Assembly (NCBI RefSeq): GCF_010365055.1
Contig: NZ_JAAFHA010000004.1
Location: forward strand, 72,180 to 136,179
Length of the DNA: 64,000 nucleotides
Direction: 5' to 3'
DNA from: Rhodoferax sp.
GTDB taxonomy: Bacteria; Pseudomonadota; Gammaproteobacteria; Burkholderiales; Burkholderiaceae_C
The notes under the pieces are model-generated. The model did not search any database. It was not told the origin of the DNA and saw only the letters and a program-made list of their open reading frames with translations. Shown here piece by piece: positions 34,549 to 42,154 of this stretch (the first letter of the stretch is position 1; every line of letters starts with the position of its first letter). Made by a program: the position numbers and the translations under genes.

Positions 34549-35469
34549 TTAGCCCTCACAGCGGACCTCCCGGATGCTGCCCCTATGCCAAACGGCGAAG
34601 CTTTCGACTGCGGAGTACACCTGACGCTCGGCACTATTCACCAAGCGCTGGTTCATGATTGCCACGTTTAAGGGTCGGCAAGTCACAACTGGCTTTAGCG
34701 GGGTCTCATATACACCGTAGAAGCCAACTCGCCTTCCAAGGGGGAAGAAGACTTCCGTTTCGCGCAGCCCGTAGCCGACGTGCCCTTCGCGATCACCTTT
34801 CCAAACCAACGTAACCGGGTGATCCGCGCAAATGAACTCCGGACCCTCTGGCGGCGCAACAAGCACCGACCAAATTCTCTGACCCAGAATCGGCAAAATC
34901 TTGTCTAGCGCGTTGAATTCCGTGCGTAAGTTGCCTTCGGGGTGAAACACAAAGTTGTAGTTTCCTCGCTCCACAAAGGACTTGAACTCCTGGAACGACA
35001 CATTAGGATACTGCTCGCCCGCGTCTTTGGCCTTTTGCATGTGCCTGTCCCACAGCTTCTTGTCCGAGGCGAGCAAGTCGGCGATGATTCGGAAGGTTTG
35101 CTCCCGTGATCGATTGAACGACCCGCGAAGTCGCGGATTGCGAACTGCAAGTAGGGCCAGCAAGTTCAGGATGAGATTCCAGTCACTGTCGCTCGGGAAG
35201 CTTTGAGTTTCAACGACCCGACGAATTGCATCGATCGCATTTCCTTCAAAGGGTGCGAGTCCGTTCTCAACTGCATCGGGCGAGTGACCTTCAATGTCCA
35301 CGCGGTTGAAGTCCCGCTCGGCCGCAACATTTCCCGGCGAGGTACGAAATGCACGGCTACTCTCCACATCCAGGACAAAGAATTGACCGTCTTTCCTGCC
35401 TGTTGTAGTGAATGCGGCGAGATAGGCCTGCGGAACGTAATGGTGCTTGCGCGCAACGGACTTGGCCAT
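34549..35469 (-). CDS. DUF4238-family protein
   Basis: 306 residues. The N-terminus KHHYVPQAYLAAFT is the DUF4238 hallmark (HYVPxxYLxxF), followed by a predicted substrate/active-site region and ICADHPVTL near residue 205. The biochemical role is unknown; the family is scattered in accessory regions. ATG 35467-35469 (MAKSVARKHHYVP) is chosen over an upstream frame. It lies about 100 bases downstream of the HNH-type gene in the same direction, so they may be expressed together. Base composition is less GC-rich than the core genes, consistent with acquisition. Confidence 0.85.
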   Translation of the reverse strand: MAKSVARKHHYVPQAYLAAFTTTGRKDGQFFVLDVESSRAFRTSPGNVAAERDFNRVDIEGHSPDAVENGLAPFEGNAIDAIRRVVETQSFPSDSDWNLILNLLALLAVRNPRLRGSFNRSREQTFRIIADLLASDKKLWDRHMQKAKDAGEQYPNVSFQEFKSFVERGNYNFVFHPEGNLRTEFNALDKILPILGQRIWSVLVAPPEGPEFICADHPVTLVWKGDREGHVGYGLRETEVFFPLGRRVGFYGVYETPLKPVVTCRPLNVAIMNQRLVNSAERQVYSAVESFAVWHRGSIREVRCEG

Positions 35470-35569
35470 GAGGTCTAAAGTTGGACTTGACCGGCGCACA
35501 GGAGACGCGTGCGCGCCTCGCGAGGAAGGACGTATTTGTCCGCGTCGAAGTATTTGATATATGGTGTCG

Positions 35570-36208
35570 TCACTCCGTGCTCCCTGTTGTTACCAAAGCC
35601 CAGTGCGCCTTGTGAAACTCATAGATCCAAAGGCTGCTGTTCACGTCCTCGGCCGCTACCCCGTAACGATAGACACAAGCTCCTTTCCCAATAGCTTCGA
35701 CGTTCAGCATTCGAATTTCGTCGGTGTCCAGATTAGGGGTACCGGCAAGCATAGTCGCTGAGACCGGAATCGCGGCGGGAAGAATGAGCCCAGTGTGAAA
35801 GAAGTACAGGCCGCGTGTTGTTCGTTCGAAGACACGCTGATACGTGCCAAACGGGACATGAAAAGACAGCCGGTTCGTCGTACTCCCATCTTCTTCACAA
35901 ACTTGGATTTCGCGTGTGTTGGCAAGAAAGGACTTGCGCAGCTTGAGCTTTCTGGTGATCGTGCGATAGGCGCCACCGTCCCAGAGCGCAGCCGACGCGG
36001 GATTCTGTTTGCCAATTTGGGCGCTGATGTAGAAACGAACGTCCTCGTCATCAGAGGACGCACCGTTGTTGCAGATGCTGCACGCCGGAACTGTGCGCAA
36101 CTGCGCGTCTTCCACACCTTTGAAGAAACACTTGGGCGGAACGTGATCAACCGTCTCTGCGGGCCTGACTCCACAGATCACGCAAACGCAGCTCTTCGGT
36201 GGCTGCAT
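35570..36208 (-). CDS. HNH-endonuclease-like zinc-knuckle protein
   Basis: 212 residues. The N-terminus has a treble-clef arrangement: CVIC (Cys9, Cys12), DHVPPK (Asp21-His22), then CSIC followed by NN (Cys43, Cys46), matching HNH nucleases in which the DH pair and following Asn residues form the active site. The remaining 150 residues resemble no family I know. A DNA- or RNA-cutting role in defence or element maintenance is inference. Same direction as the DUF4238 gene; the spacer is about 100 bases. Confidence 0.7.
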   Translation of the reverse strand: MQPPKSCVCVICGVRPAETVDHVPPKCFFKGVEDAQLRTVPACSICNNGASSDDEDVRFYISAQIGKQNPASAALWDGGAYRTITRKLKLRKSFLANTREIQVCEEDGSTTNRLSFHVPFGTYQRVFERTTRGLYFFHTGLILPAAIPVSATMLAGTPNLDTDEIRMLNVEAIGKGACVYRYGVAAEDVNSSLWIYEFHKAHWALVTTGSTE

Positions 36209-36341
36209 GACGCGCTATCCGATCATTTTGAACGACTTGGTGATATGGCCTGGGAGTGCCATAAAACCGTCTTTTGGTGCCATGATTTTGCGAAGCACGA
36301 GAGCTGATTGAGTCCTGATAGCAATTGGCACTGCCGTAAGA

Positions 36342-36701
36342 TTAGCTTTTTTGGCGATTCTCTATTACAACGTCTGGGGTCTTTTCGTAGCGTTGTCTTT
36401 TGAATTCCGGATCGTCAGCCCGTAAGCATCGGAATGTTAGTTCTGTTTTTGCCATTCCGTCTGAGAACGTAGTTCCGGCACTCCGCTCGTTGAGTACAAA
36501 AACCTCCGTGCCACGCTTTGAACACTCGTCTCCGGCTTCTTGATACGCAATTTTCTTAGTGGCTGGAATGCCCCCCTTGCCAAACGATGCTTCCGTGGAG
36601 ATCGAAAACGTATCTGGACCCATCTTCAGCACGCCCGAAGAATTGGAGCAAGCAGTGATGGCAAGAGTGCCAAAACAAATGACTGACAACTTTATATTCA
36701 T
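36342..36701 (-). CDS. Small putative lipoprotein
   Basis: 119 residues beginning MNIKLSVICFGTLAITACSN: charged start, hydrophobic core and lipobox ending at Cys18, so probably exported and lipid-anchored. The mature part contains a conserved-looking KKIAYQEAGDECSKRGTEVF segment (helix plus cysteine) followed by FRCLR, suggesting one disulfide. No function recognised. Noticeably AT-richer than the flanking core genes. Located at the right part of the second accessory region. Confidence 0.7.
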   Translation of the reverse strand: MNIKLSVICFGTLAITACSNSSGVLKMGPDTFSISTEASFGKGGIPATKKIAYQEAGDECSKRGTEVFVLNERSAGTTFSDGMAKTELTFRCLRADDPEFKRQRYEKTPDVVIENRQKS

Positions 36702-37034
36702 CTGGTTCCCTGGAGTTGTAGGTTGTCAAGTTTATCTTGATCAAAATGTAGACAGAACGCGGAACCGGAATCACTTGACGCGTCAGACAGAAAACTCAAC
36801 TTTCTAAGTGAGAAAACGCAAAATAAGTTCGTTGAATTTGACTTCCACCAACCTGCCGTTCGTGGTGGTCGGCTCCCGCTGCAGACCTGTCCTTCGCGGG
36901 CATCAAAAACTTGCTTCGTTAACCAAGGAAGTCGCCCGCAGAGATTGGGGTATGTGTCTCCGCCGATTTCTGGGCGTTTGACAGCGTGAGGCCGGGGCCC
37001 ATGCCCCAATCTCTGGCCTCGCGGACAGCGCCGA
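36702..37034. other. Intergenic region with a long inverted repeat
   Basis: 333 bases between the lipoprotein start and the nadA stop. Composition changes from AT-rich to GC-rich near 36830. Arms AGAGATTGGGGTATG (36940-36954) and CATGCCCCAATCTCT (37000-37014) pair at 14 of 15 positions with 45 bases between. It could be a termination structure for nadA (minus strand) or the trace of a mobile-element boundary. No gene supported. Confidence 0.5.
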
Positions 37035-38171
37035 CTACGCCGCCCCAATCAGCGGCACCAGACTCCCAGCATCTCGCCCGCCTTTGAGCGCCGCCGTAAA
37101 CGCCAACATCCGGTCAATCGGGATGCGAGCCCGCAGGCCCAATGCGGGGTCGACGTGAACCTCATTGGCGCCGGTCTCCAGCACGCGGGCCACATCAAAC
37201 AGGCTGTTCATCGCCATCCAGGGGCAATGGGCGCAGCTCTTGCAGGTGGCGCTGTTGCCGGCGGTGGGCGCTTCCAGAAACAGCTTGCCTGGATTGAGCG
37301 TGCGCAGCTTGTGCATCATGCCGCTGTCGGTGGCGACGATGAATTCCTGGGCCTCCATCTCATGCGCCGCTCTGAGGATGGCCGATGTGGAACCCACCGC
37401 GTCGGCCAGCGCCACCACATCCGCCGGTGACTCGGGGTGCACCAGCACGCGGGCAGCCGGGTGCTCCTTCATCAGTGCCTTGAGCTCAAAGGCCTTGAAC
37501 TCGTCATGCACGATGCACGAGCCGCCCCACATCAGCATGTCGGCGCCGGTTTCACGCTGGATGTAGCCCCCCAGATGGCGGTCGGGCGCCCACAGGATTT
37601 TGTGGCCCTTGTCTTTGAGCGCACTCACAATCTCCAGCGCGCAGCTCGACGTGACCAGCCAGTCGGAGCGCGCCTTGACGGCGGCGCTGGTGTTGGCATA
37701 GACCACCACCGTGCGGTCCGGATGCGCGTCGCAAAAGGCGCTGAATTCATCCACCGGGCAACCGAGGTCAAGCGAGCAGGTGGCGTCCAGGTCGGGCATC
37801 AAGACCCGCTTTTCGGGCGACAGGATTTTGGCCGTCTCACCCATGAAGCGCACGCCCGACACCACCAGCGTCTGCGCCGTGTGGTCGCGGCCAAAACGGG
37901 CCATCTCCAACGAGTCGCTGACCAAGCCGCCGGTTTCTTCGGCCAGGTCCTGCAAATCAGGATGCACGTAATAGTGCGACACCATCACGGCGTTCCTTTC
38001 CTTAAGCAGGCGGCGGATTTTGCTTTTCAGCGCGGCGCGCTCGACCGGACCGGGTTCAAGCGGCACCCGTGCCCAGGCGTGTTTGGTGGCACATACCGCG
38101 GCTCCAGCTGCGGCATCCCGCTGCGGCTGCTCGTAGTCAACTTCTTTGACCGTGTCCGTGGCGTTCGTCAT
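37035..38171 (-). CDS. nadA: Quinolinate synthase
   Basis: 378 residues. Condenses iminoaspartate with dihydroxyacetone phosphate to quinolinate in de novo NAD synthesis. Cysteines for the 4Fe-4S cluster are seen in [18 protein letters not shown] and the C-terminal [11 protein letters not shown]. Substrate motif [18 protein letters not shown]. The first 45 residues are a variable extension common in Burkholderiales. It is followed in NAD synthesis by NadC, encoded immediately upstream (nadC then nadA on the minus strand); no nadB is in the window. Confidence 0.96.
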   Translation of the reverse strand: MTNATDTVKEVDYEQPQRDAAAGAAVCATKHAWARVPLEPGPVERAALKSKIRRLLKERNAVMVSHYYVHPDLQDLAEETGGLVSDSLEMARFGRDHTAQTLVVSGVRFMGETAKILSPEKRVLMPDLDATCSLDLGCPVDEFSAFCDAHPDRTVVVYANTSAAVKARSDWLVTSSCALEIVSALKDKGHKILWAPDRHLGGYIQRETGADMLMWGGSCIVHDEFKAFELKALMKEHPAARVLVHPESPADVVALADAVGSTSAILRAAHEMEAQEFIVATDSGMMHKLRTLNPGKLFLEAPTAGNSATCKSCAHCPWMAMNSLFDVARVLETGANEVHVDPALGLRARIPIDRMLAFTAALKGGRDAGSLVPLIGAA

Positions 38172-38190
38172 GGCAACTCCTGTTTATCAA

Positions 38191-38235
38191 AATTAATAGC
38201 ACCCTACGCAGACTCAGAGAGGGCTAGAAGCAAAA
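38191..38235 (+). repeat. Dispersed short repeat, copy D, at the 3' end of nadC
   Basis: AATTAATAGCACCCTACGCA then a short spacer and GAGAGGGCTAGAAGCAAAA. It overlaps the end of nadC: the last residues (ASSPL) and the stop codon are read from the repeat on the opposite strand. Confidence 0.7.
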
Positions 38236-39092
38236 CGCATTGAAAAATCAATGGCCTTGACGTCCTTGGTCAAGGCGCCGATGGAAATACGGTCCACCCC
38301 GGTGGATGCAATGGCGCGCACGGTCGACATAGTCACGCCACCCGAGACCTCCAGCACGGCCCGCCCGGCGTTGAGCTGCACCGCGTCCTGCAACTGCGCC
38401 AGGCTCATGTTGTCGAGCAGCACCATACCGGCGCCAGCGTCGAGCGCCTCTTTGAGTTGCGCCAGGGTCTCCACCTCAATCTCGACAAACTTGGCCTCGG
38501 GCGCCAAGACGGCAGCGCGGCGCAGCACCTTGGCGACACCGCCGGCGGCGGCAATGTGGTTCTCCTTGATCAGCAAGGCGTCATACAAACCCAGCCGATG
38601 GTTGGTGCCGCCACCGACGCGCACCGCATACTTCTGCGCCAGCCGCAAGCCCGGCAGGGTCTTGCGCGTGTCCACAATCTGCGCCCGGCTACCGGGCACA
38701 CTCTGCACCGCGGCCACATACTCTGCGGTCTTGCTCGCCACGGCGCTGAGCAACTGCAAAAAATTGAGCGCGGTACGCTCGGCCGTGAGCAGCGCACGGG
38801 CCGACCCTTCAATTTCCAGCACCACCTGGTCGGCCACGCAGGCTTGCCCCTCCTGCACGCGCCAATCAAGACGCACCGTCGGGTCAAGTTGCTGCAGCGC
38901 CGCTTGCGCCCACGCCGCGCCACACAGCACAGCCGCTTCACGCGCCAGGATGTGCGCCCGGGCGCGCCGGCTGGAGTCGATCAGACCGGCGGTCAGATCG
39001 CCCGCGCCGACATCTTCCTGCAACGCTCGGGCGACATCGGCGCGGGCCAGTTCGGCCACGGCCGGGTCAGAAAAATCAAAATAGGGGGTCAT
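38214..39092 (-). CDS. nadC: Nicotinate-nucleotide pyrophosphorylase (carboxylating)
   Basis: 292 residues. Converts quinolinate and PRPP to nicotinate mononucleotide. Family motifs: TAERTALNFLQ, DTRKTLPGLR, GGGTNHRLGLYD, LIKENHI, and the C-terminal EVSGGV and GVDRISIGALTKDV. The final ASSPL residues come from the dispersed repeat. It precedes nadA by 42 bases, so the two form an operon for NAD synthesis. Confidence 0.96.
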   Translation of the reverse strand: MTPYFDFSDPAVAELARADVARALQEDVGAGDLTAGLIDSSRRARAHILAREAAVLCGAAWAQAALQQLDPTVRLDWRVQEGQACVADQVVLEIEGSARALLTAERTALNFLQLLSAVASKTAEYVAAVQSVPGSRAQIVDTRKTLPGLRLAQKYAVRVGGGTNHRLGLYDALLIKENHIAAAGGVAKVLRRAAVLAPEAKFVEIEVETLAQLKEALDAGAGMVLLDNMSLAQLQDAVQLNAGRAVLEVSGGVTMSTVRAIASTGVDRISIGALTKDVKAIDFSMRFASSPL

Positions 39093-39174
39093 AGCAGAAA
39101 GCCCAGCAGCATCAATCCACGGAGATCATTCAGGGTCAAGGCGGGCTCCTTCAACATTAAAAACATATTATTAA

Positions 39175-39218
39175 ATTAATAGCTACTCACCCATATAACA
39201 CGGGGGCTAGAAGCCAAT
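39175..39218 (+). repeat. Dispersed short repeat, copy E
   Basis: TAATAGCTACTCACCCATAT then AACACGGGGGCTAGAAGCCA, between the nadC start and the 3' end of the DUF1854 gene, whose stop codon follows within a few bases. Confidence 0.75.
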
Positions 39219-39221
39219 ATC

Positions 39222-39710
39222 TTATAAAAAACGGTCCAAAATCTTCTGACTGTCCTTGGTCAGGTTGGCGCGGTCACGGATCAAAAACTGGATGCCGTGC
39301 GAGTCGGTCACCAACAAAATGGTGGGACCGACGCGGCGTATATCCTCATCGCCACGCAGCACAAAGCGCGTGTCGCCGCGGTCGGTCTGGACCTGCCAGG
39401 TGCATGGCGTGGAAAAGCTGGTGACACTGTCAATGTTTAAGATTTCCGGCATGAATTCGCGCGTTGCCAGCTCTTCGCGGATCAGGCTCTGCGCCGGCTC
39501 GGGCAGCTTCGCCAGGCGCTCAATCCACGCCACCTCATGGCCATCGGTGTGCACCAGGGCAATGCCGTCGTCGGGCGACTGGATCGGGAATGCCCGCACC
39601 GGCACCACGTTTTCAAACACCTCACCCGCGGCGGTCGTCAGAACAAGCCGTCCGAACGCATTGCGGCTCAGCTGAAAACTCAGGCTGGTCACGGTTGGGG
39701 TGTCGTTCAT
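39222..39710 (-). CDS. DUF1854-family protein, cyanophycin-associated
   Basis: 162 residues. It has the DUF1854 core (FGRLVLTTAAGEVFENVVPV, then AFPIQSPDDGIALVH), known from betaproteobacterial cyanophycin loci where it always follows an ABC transporter gene; function unknown. Its ATG overlaps the transporter stop codon (ATGA), so it is translationally coupled and may act as an accessory subunit. Its own stop lies next to a dispersed repeat. Confidence 0.85.
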   Translation of the reverse strand: MNDTPTVTSLSFQLSRNAFGRLVLTTAAGEVFENVVPVRAFPIQSPDDGIALVHTDGHEVAWIERLAKLPEPAQSLIREELATREFMPEILNIDSVTSFSTPCTWQVQTDRGDTRFVLRGDEDIRRVGPTILLVTDSHGIQFLIRDRANLTKDSQKILDRFL

Positions 39711-42007
39711 TTGTCGTCTTTCACGTTATCGACCCTGACATTGCGTCTTCTATCATCGTCCATGTCCACATCCATGTTGCGCGCCTGCGCTTGATACAGG
39801 TTGAAATACGCCCCTTCGCGCGCCATCAGGTCGTCGTGCGTGCCCACTTCCACGATTTCGCCCCGGTCCAGCACCACCAGCCGGTTGGCGCGGTGCAGGG
39901 TCGACAGGCGGTGGGCAATGGCGATGGTGGTGCGCCCTTGCACCAGATTCTCCAGCGCCTTCTGGATTTCTTTCTCGGTCTCGGAGTCGACCGACGAGGT
40001 CGCTTCGTCCAGGATCAGGATGCGCGGGTCAATCAACAGGGCACGCGCAATCGAGATGCGCTGGCGCTCGCCGCCGGACAAGCCCTGGCCGCGTTCCCCC
40101 ACCATCGAATCGTAGCCCTGCGGCAGGCGCAATATGAATTCATGCGCGTGCGCGGCACGCGCCGCTGCAATGATCTCGGCCTGCGTGGCGTGCGGCTTGC
40201 CATAGGCAATGTTGTCGGCAATGGTGCCGAAAAAGAGAAACGGCTCCTGCAGCACCAGTCCGATATTGCGGCGAAAGTCGGCGATGGGAAAGGAGCGGAC
40301 ATCAACACCATCGACCCGGATCGAGCCTTCCGACACATCGTAAAAGCGGCAGATCAGGTTCACCAGCGTGCTCTTACCGGAGCCGCTGTGACCGACCAGG
40401 CCGATCATCTCGCCCGGCTCAATGACCAGATTGATGCCCTTGTTGACTTCGCGGTTGCCATAGCGAAAACTCACGTCGCGCAACTCGATGCGCCCTTCAA
40501 CGCGCTCCAGCTTCACGGGCTGGGTCGGCTCGGGCACGCTGGAAACGTGGTCCAGAATATCAAAAATCCGCTTGGCCGCCGACGCTGATTTTTCGGTCAC
40601 CGACACGATGCGGCTCATCGAATCGAGCCGGCCATAGAAGCGGCTGATGTAGGCAATGAAAGCCATCAGCACACCGACCGTGATGTCACCCTTGGACACC
40701 AGCCAGATGCCAAACGCCCACACCACCAGCAGCCCCCACTCGGTCAGCAAGGAGACACTGGGCGAAAACAGGGACCATATCTTGTTGATGCGGTCATTCA
40801 CCGCCAGGTTGTGCTTGTTGGCTTCGCGAAAGCGCGCCGCCTCGCGGTCTTCCTGGGCAAAGGCTTTCACCACGCGCACGCCGGGAATGGTGTCAGCCAG
40901 CACACTGGTGACTTCGGACCAGACCCGATCAATCTTCTCGAAGCCGGTTTGCAGCCGAAAACGCACCGAGCGGATCATCCAGACGATGAACGGCAGCGGC
41001 ACCAGCGTGACCAGTGCCAGCCAGGGGTTGATGGAGATCAGGATCACTGCCGTCATGATCAGCATCAGGATGTCGGAAGCAAAGTCGAGCAGGTGCAGCG
41101 ACAAAAAGACGCAAATGCGGTCGCTCTCGCTGCCGATGCGCGACATCAAATCACCGGTGCGCTTGCCGCCGAAATACTCCAGCGACATGCGCAGCAGGTG
41201 CTCATAGGTGGTGGTGCGCAGGTCGGCCCCGATGCGCTCGGACACCAGCGCCAGGATGTAGGACTTGGCCCAGGACAGCCCCCAGGCCAGCAGCGCCGAG
41301 CCGAACAGCCCGGACAGGTAGAGCGCCACCAGCATGGGGTCGATGTGCTGGCCGTTTTGAAACGGAATCAGCACCTCGTCCATCAAGGGCATGGCCAAGT
41401 AAGGCGGCACCAGGCTGGCCGCGGTGCCCAAGAGCGTCAATACAAAACCGGCGAACAGCTGACCGCGATACGGCCTGGCAAAGCGCCAGAGCCGAAACAG
41501 CGTGCGGGTCGACGGCGGCGTGTGGATGACTTTGGTGCAGATCGGGCATTGGTCCTGATCGGGCGCCAGCGGCGCCTTGCAGCTGGGGCAACGACGCCCC
41601 TCAAGCAGCGCTGGCGGCAGCCCGGTCACGGCACTCTGGGCATTGATCTGAAATTGATCCAGCAAACGGATCGCCTGCAGGTTGTGCCCCAGCGTGAAAG
41701 ACCAGGCAGCCAGGCGGCCCTGTGCGTCATTCAGGGCCAGATGGCCGACACCTGCGTGGTCATGGTGCGTGAGCAGCAGCCCAGGCCGGTACACCCAAAC
41801 CTGCCAGCTGCCATCCGGCGCGCGACTCAGAATGCGCTGGTTGGTGACCAGCACCAGACCATCAACAAAAGAAAGTTTGTGGTCCAGGTCCACCTGCAGC
41901 AGGGCTGAAACGTTCTCACCAGCTTGGAGTTGCGTTTTAACCTGTGCCCGCCAATCCTCCGAGAGGTCGTTCAGCAAGGTTTCAGAGGCGGGGATTTGTT
42001 TTGTCAT
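39707..42007 (-). CDS. Cyanophycin-associated ABC transporter (permease-ATPase)
   Basis: 766 residues. The unusual N-terminal domain (about 1-165) ends in a zinc-ribbon pattern CPSCKAPLAPDQDQCPIC. An MsbA-type six-helix permease follows (about 185-480), then an ATPase with Walker A GHSGSGKST, signature LSGGERQRISIARAL and Walker B LILDEATSSVD. It stands divergent to cphA'/cphA and coupled to DUF1854. Linkage to cyanophycin synthesis suggests transport of a precursor or dipeptide product, but the substrate is inference. ATG 42005-42007 preferred; a GTG lies three codons upstream. Confidence 0.88.
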   Translation of the reverse strand: MTKQIPASETLLNDLSEDWRAQVKTQLQAGENVSALLQVDLDHKLSFVDGLVLVTNQRILSRAPDGSWQVWVYRPGLLLTHHDHAGVGHLALNDAQGRLAAWSFTLGHNLQAIRLLDQFQINAQSAVTGLPPALLEGRRCPSCKAPLAPDQDQCPICTKVIHTPPSTRTLFRLWRFARPYRGQLFAGFVLTLLGTAASLVPPYLAMPLMDEVLIPFQNGQHIDPMLVALYLSGLFGSALLAWGLSWAKSYILALVSERIGADLRTTTYEHLLRMSLEYFGGKRTGDLMSRIGSESDRICVFLSLHLLDFASDILMLIMTAVILISINPWLALVTLVPLPFIVWMIRSVRFRLQTGFEKIDRVWSEVTSVLADTIPGVRVVKAFAQEDREAARFREANKHNLAVNDRINKIWSLFSPSVSLLTEWGLLVVWAFGIWLVSKGDITVGVLMAFIAYISRFYGRLDSMSRIVSVTEKSASAAKRIFDILDHVSSVPEPTQPVKLERVEGRIELRDVSFRYGNREVNKGINLVIEPGEMIGLVGHSGSGKSTLVNLICRFYDVSEGSIRVDGVDVRSFPIADFRRNIGLVLQEPFLFFGTIADNIAYGKPHATQAEIIAAARAAHAHEFILRLPQGYDSMVGERGQGLSGGERQRISIARALLIDPRILILDEATSSVDSETEKEIQKALENLVQGRTTIAIAHRLSTLHRANRLVVLDRGEIVEVGTHDDLMAREGAYFNLYQAQARNMDVDMDDDRRRNVRVDNVKDDK

Positions 42008-42154
42008 TGGGGCCACAGGATTCTGCAGGTTAACGGGCGGCTTGCCGGTCCGGTTGACAGCCCCATGGCGAAGCGGTGCCAGGATTGAATTGCAATAGAC
42101 TCGAGGACATCAAGGTTGATACCGACTACGGGCTTACCCAAAGTATTTAGATTC

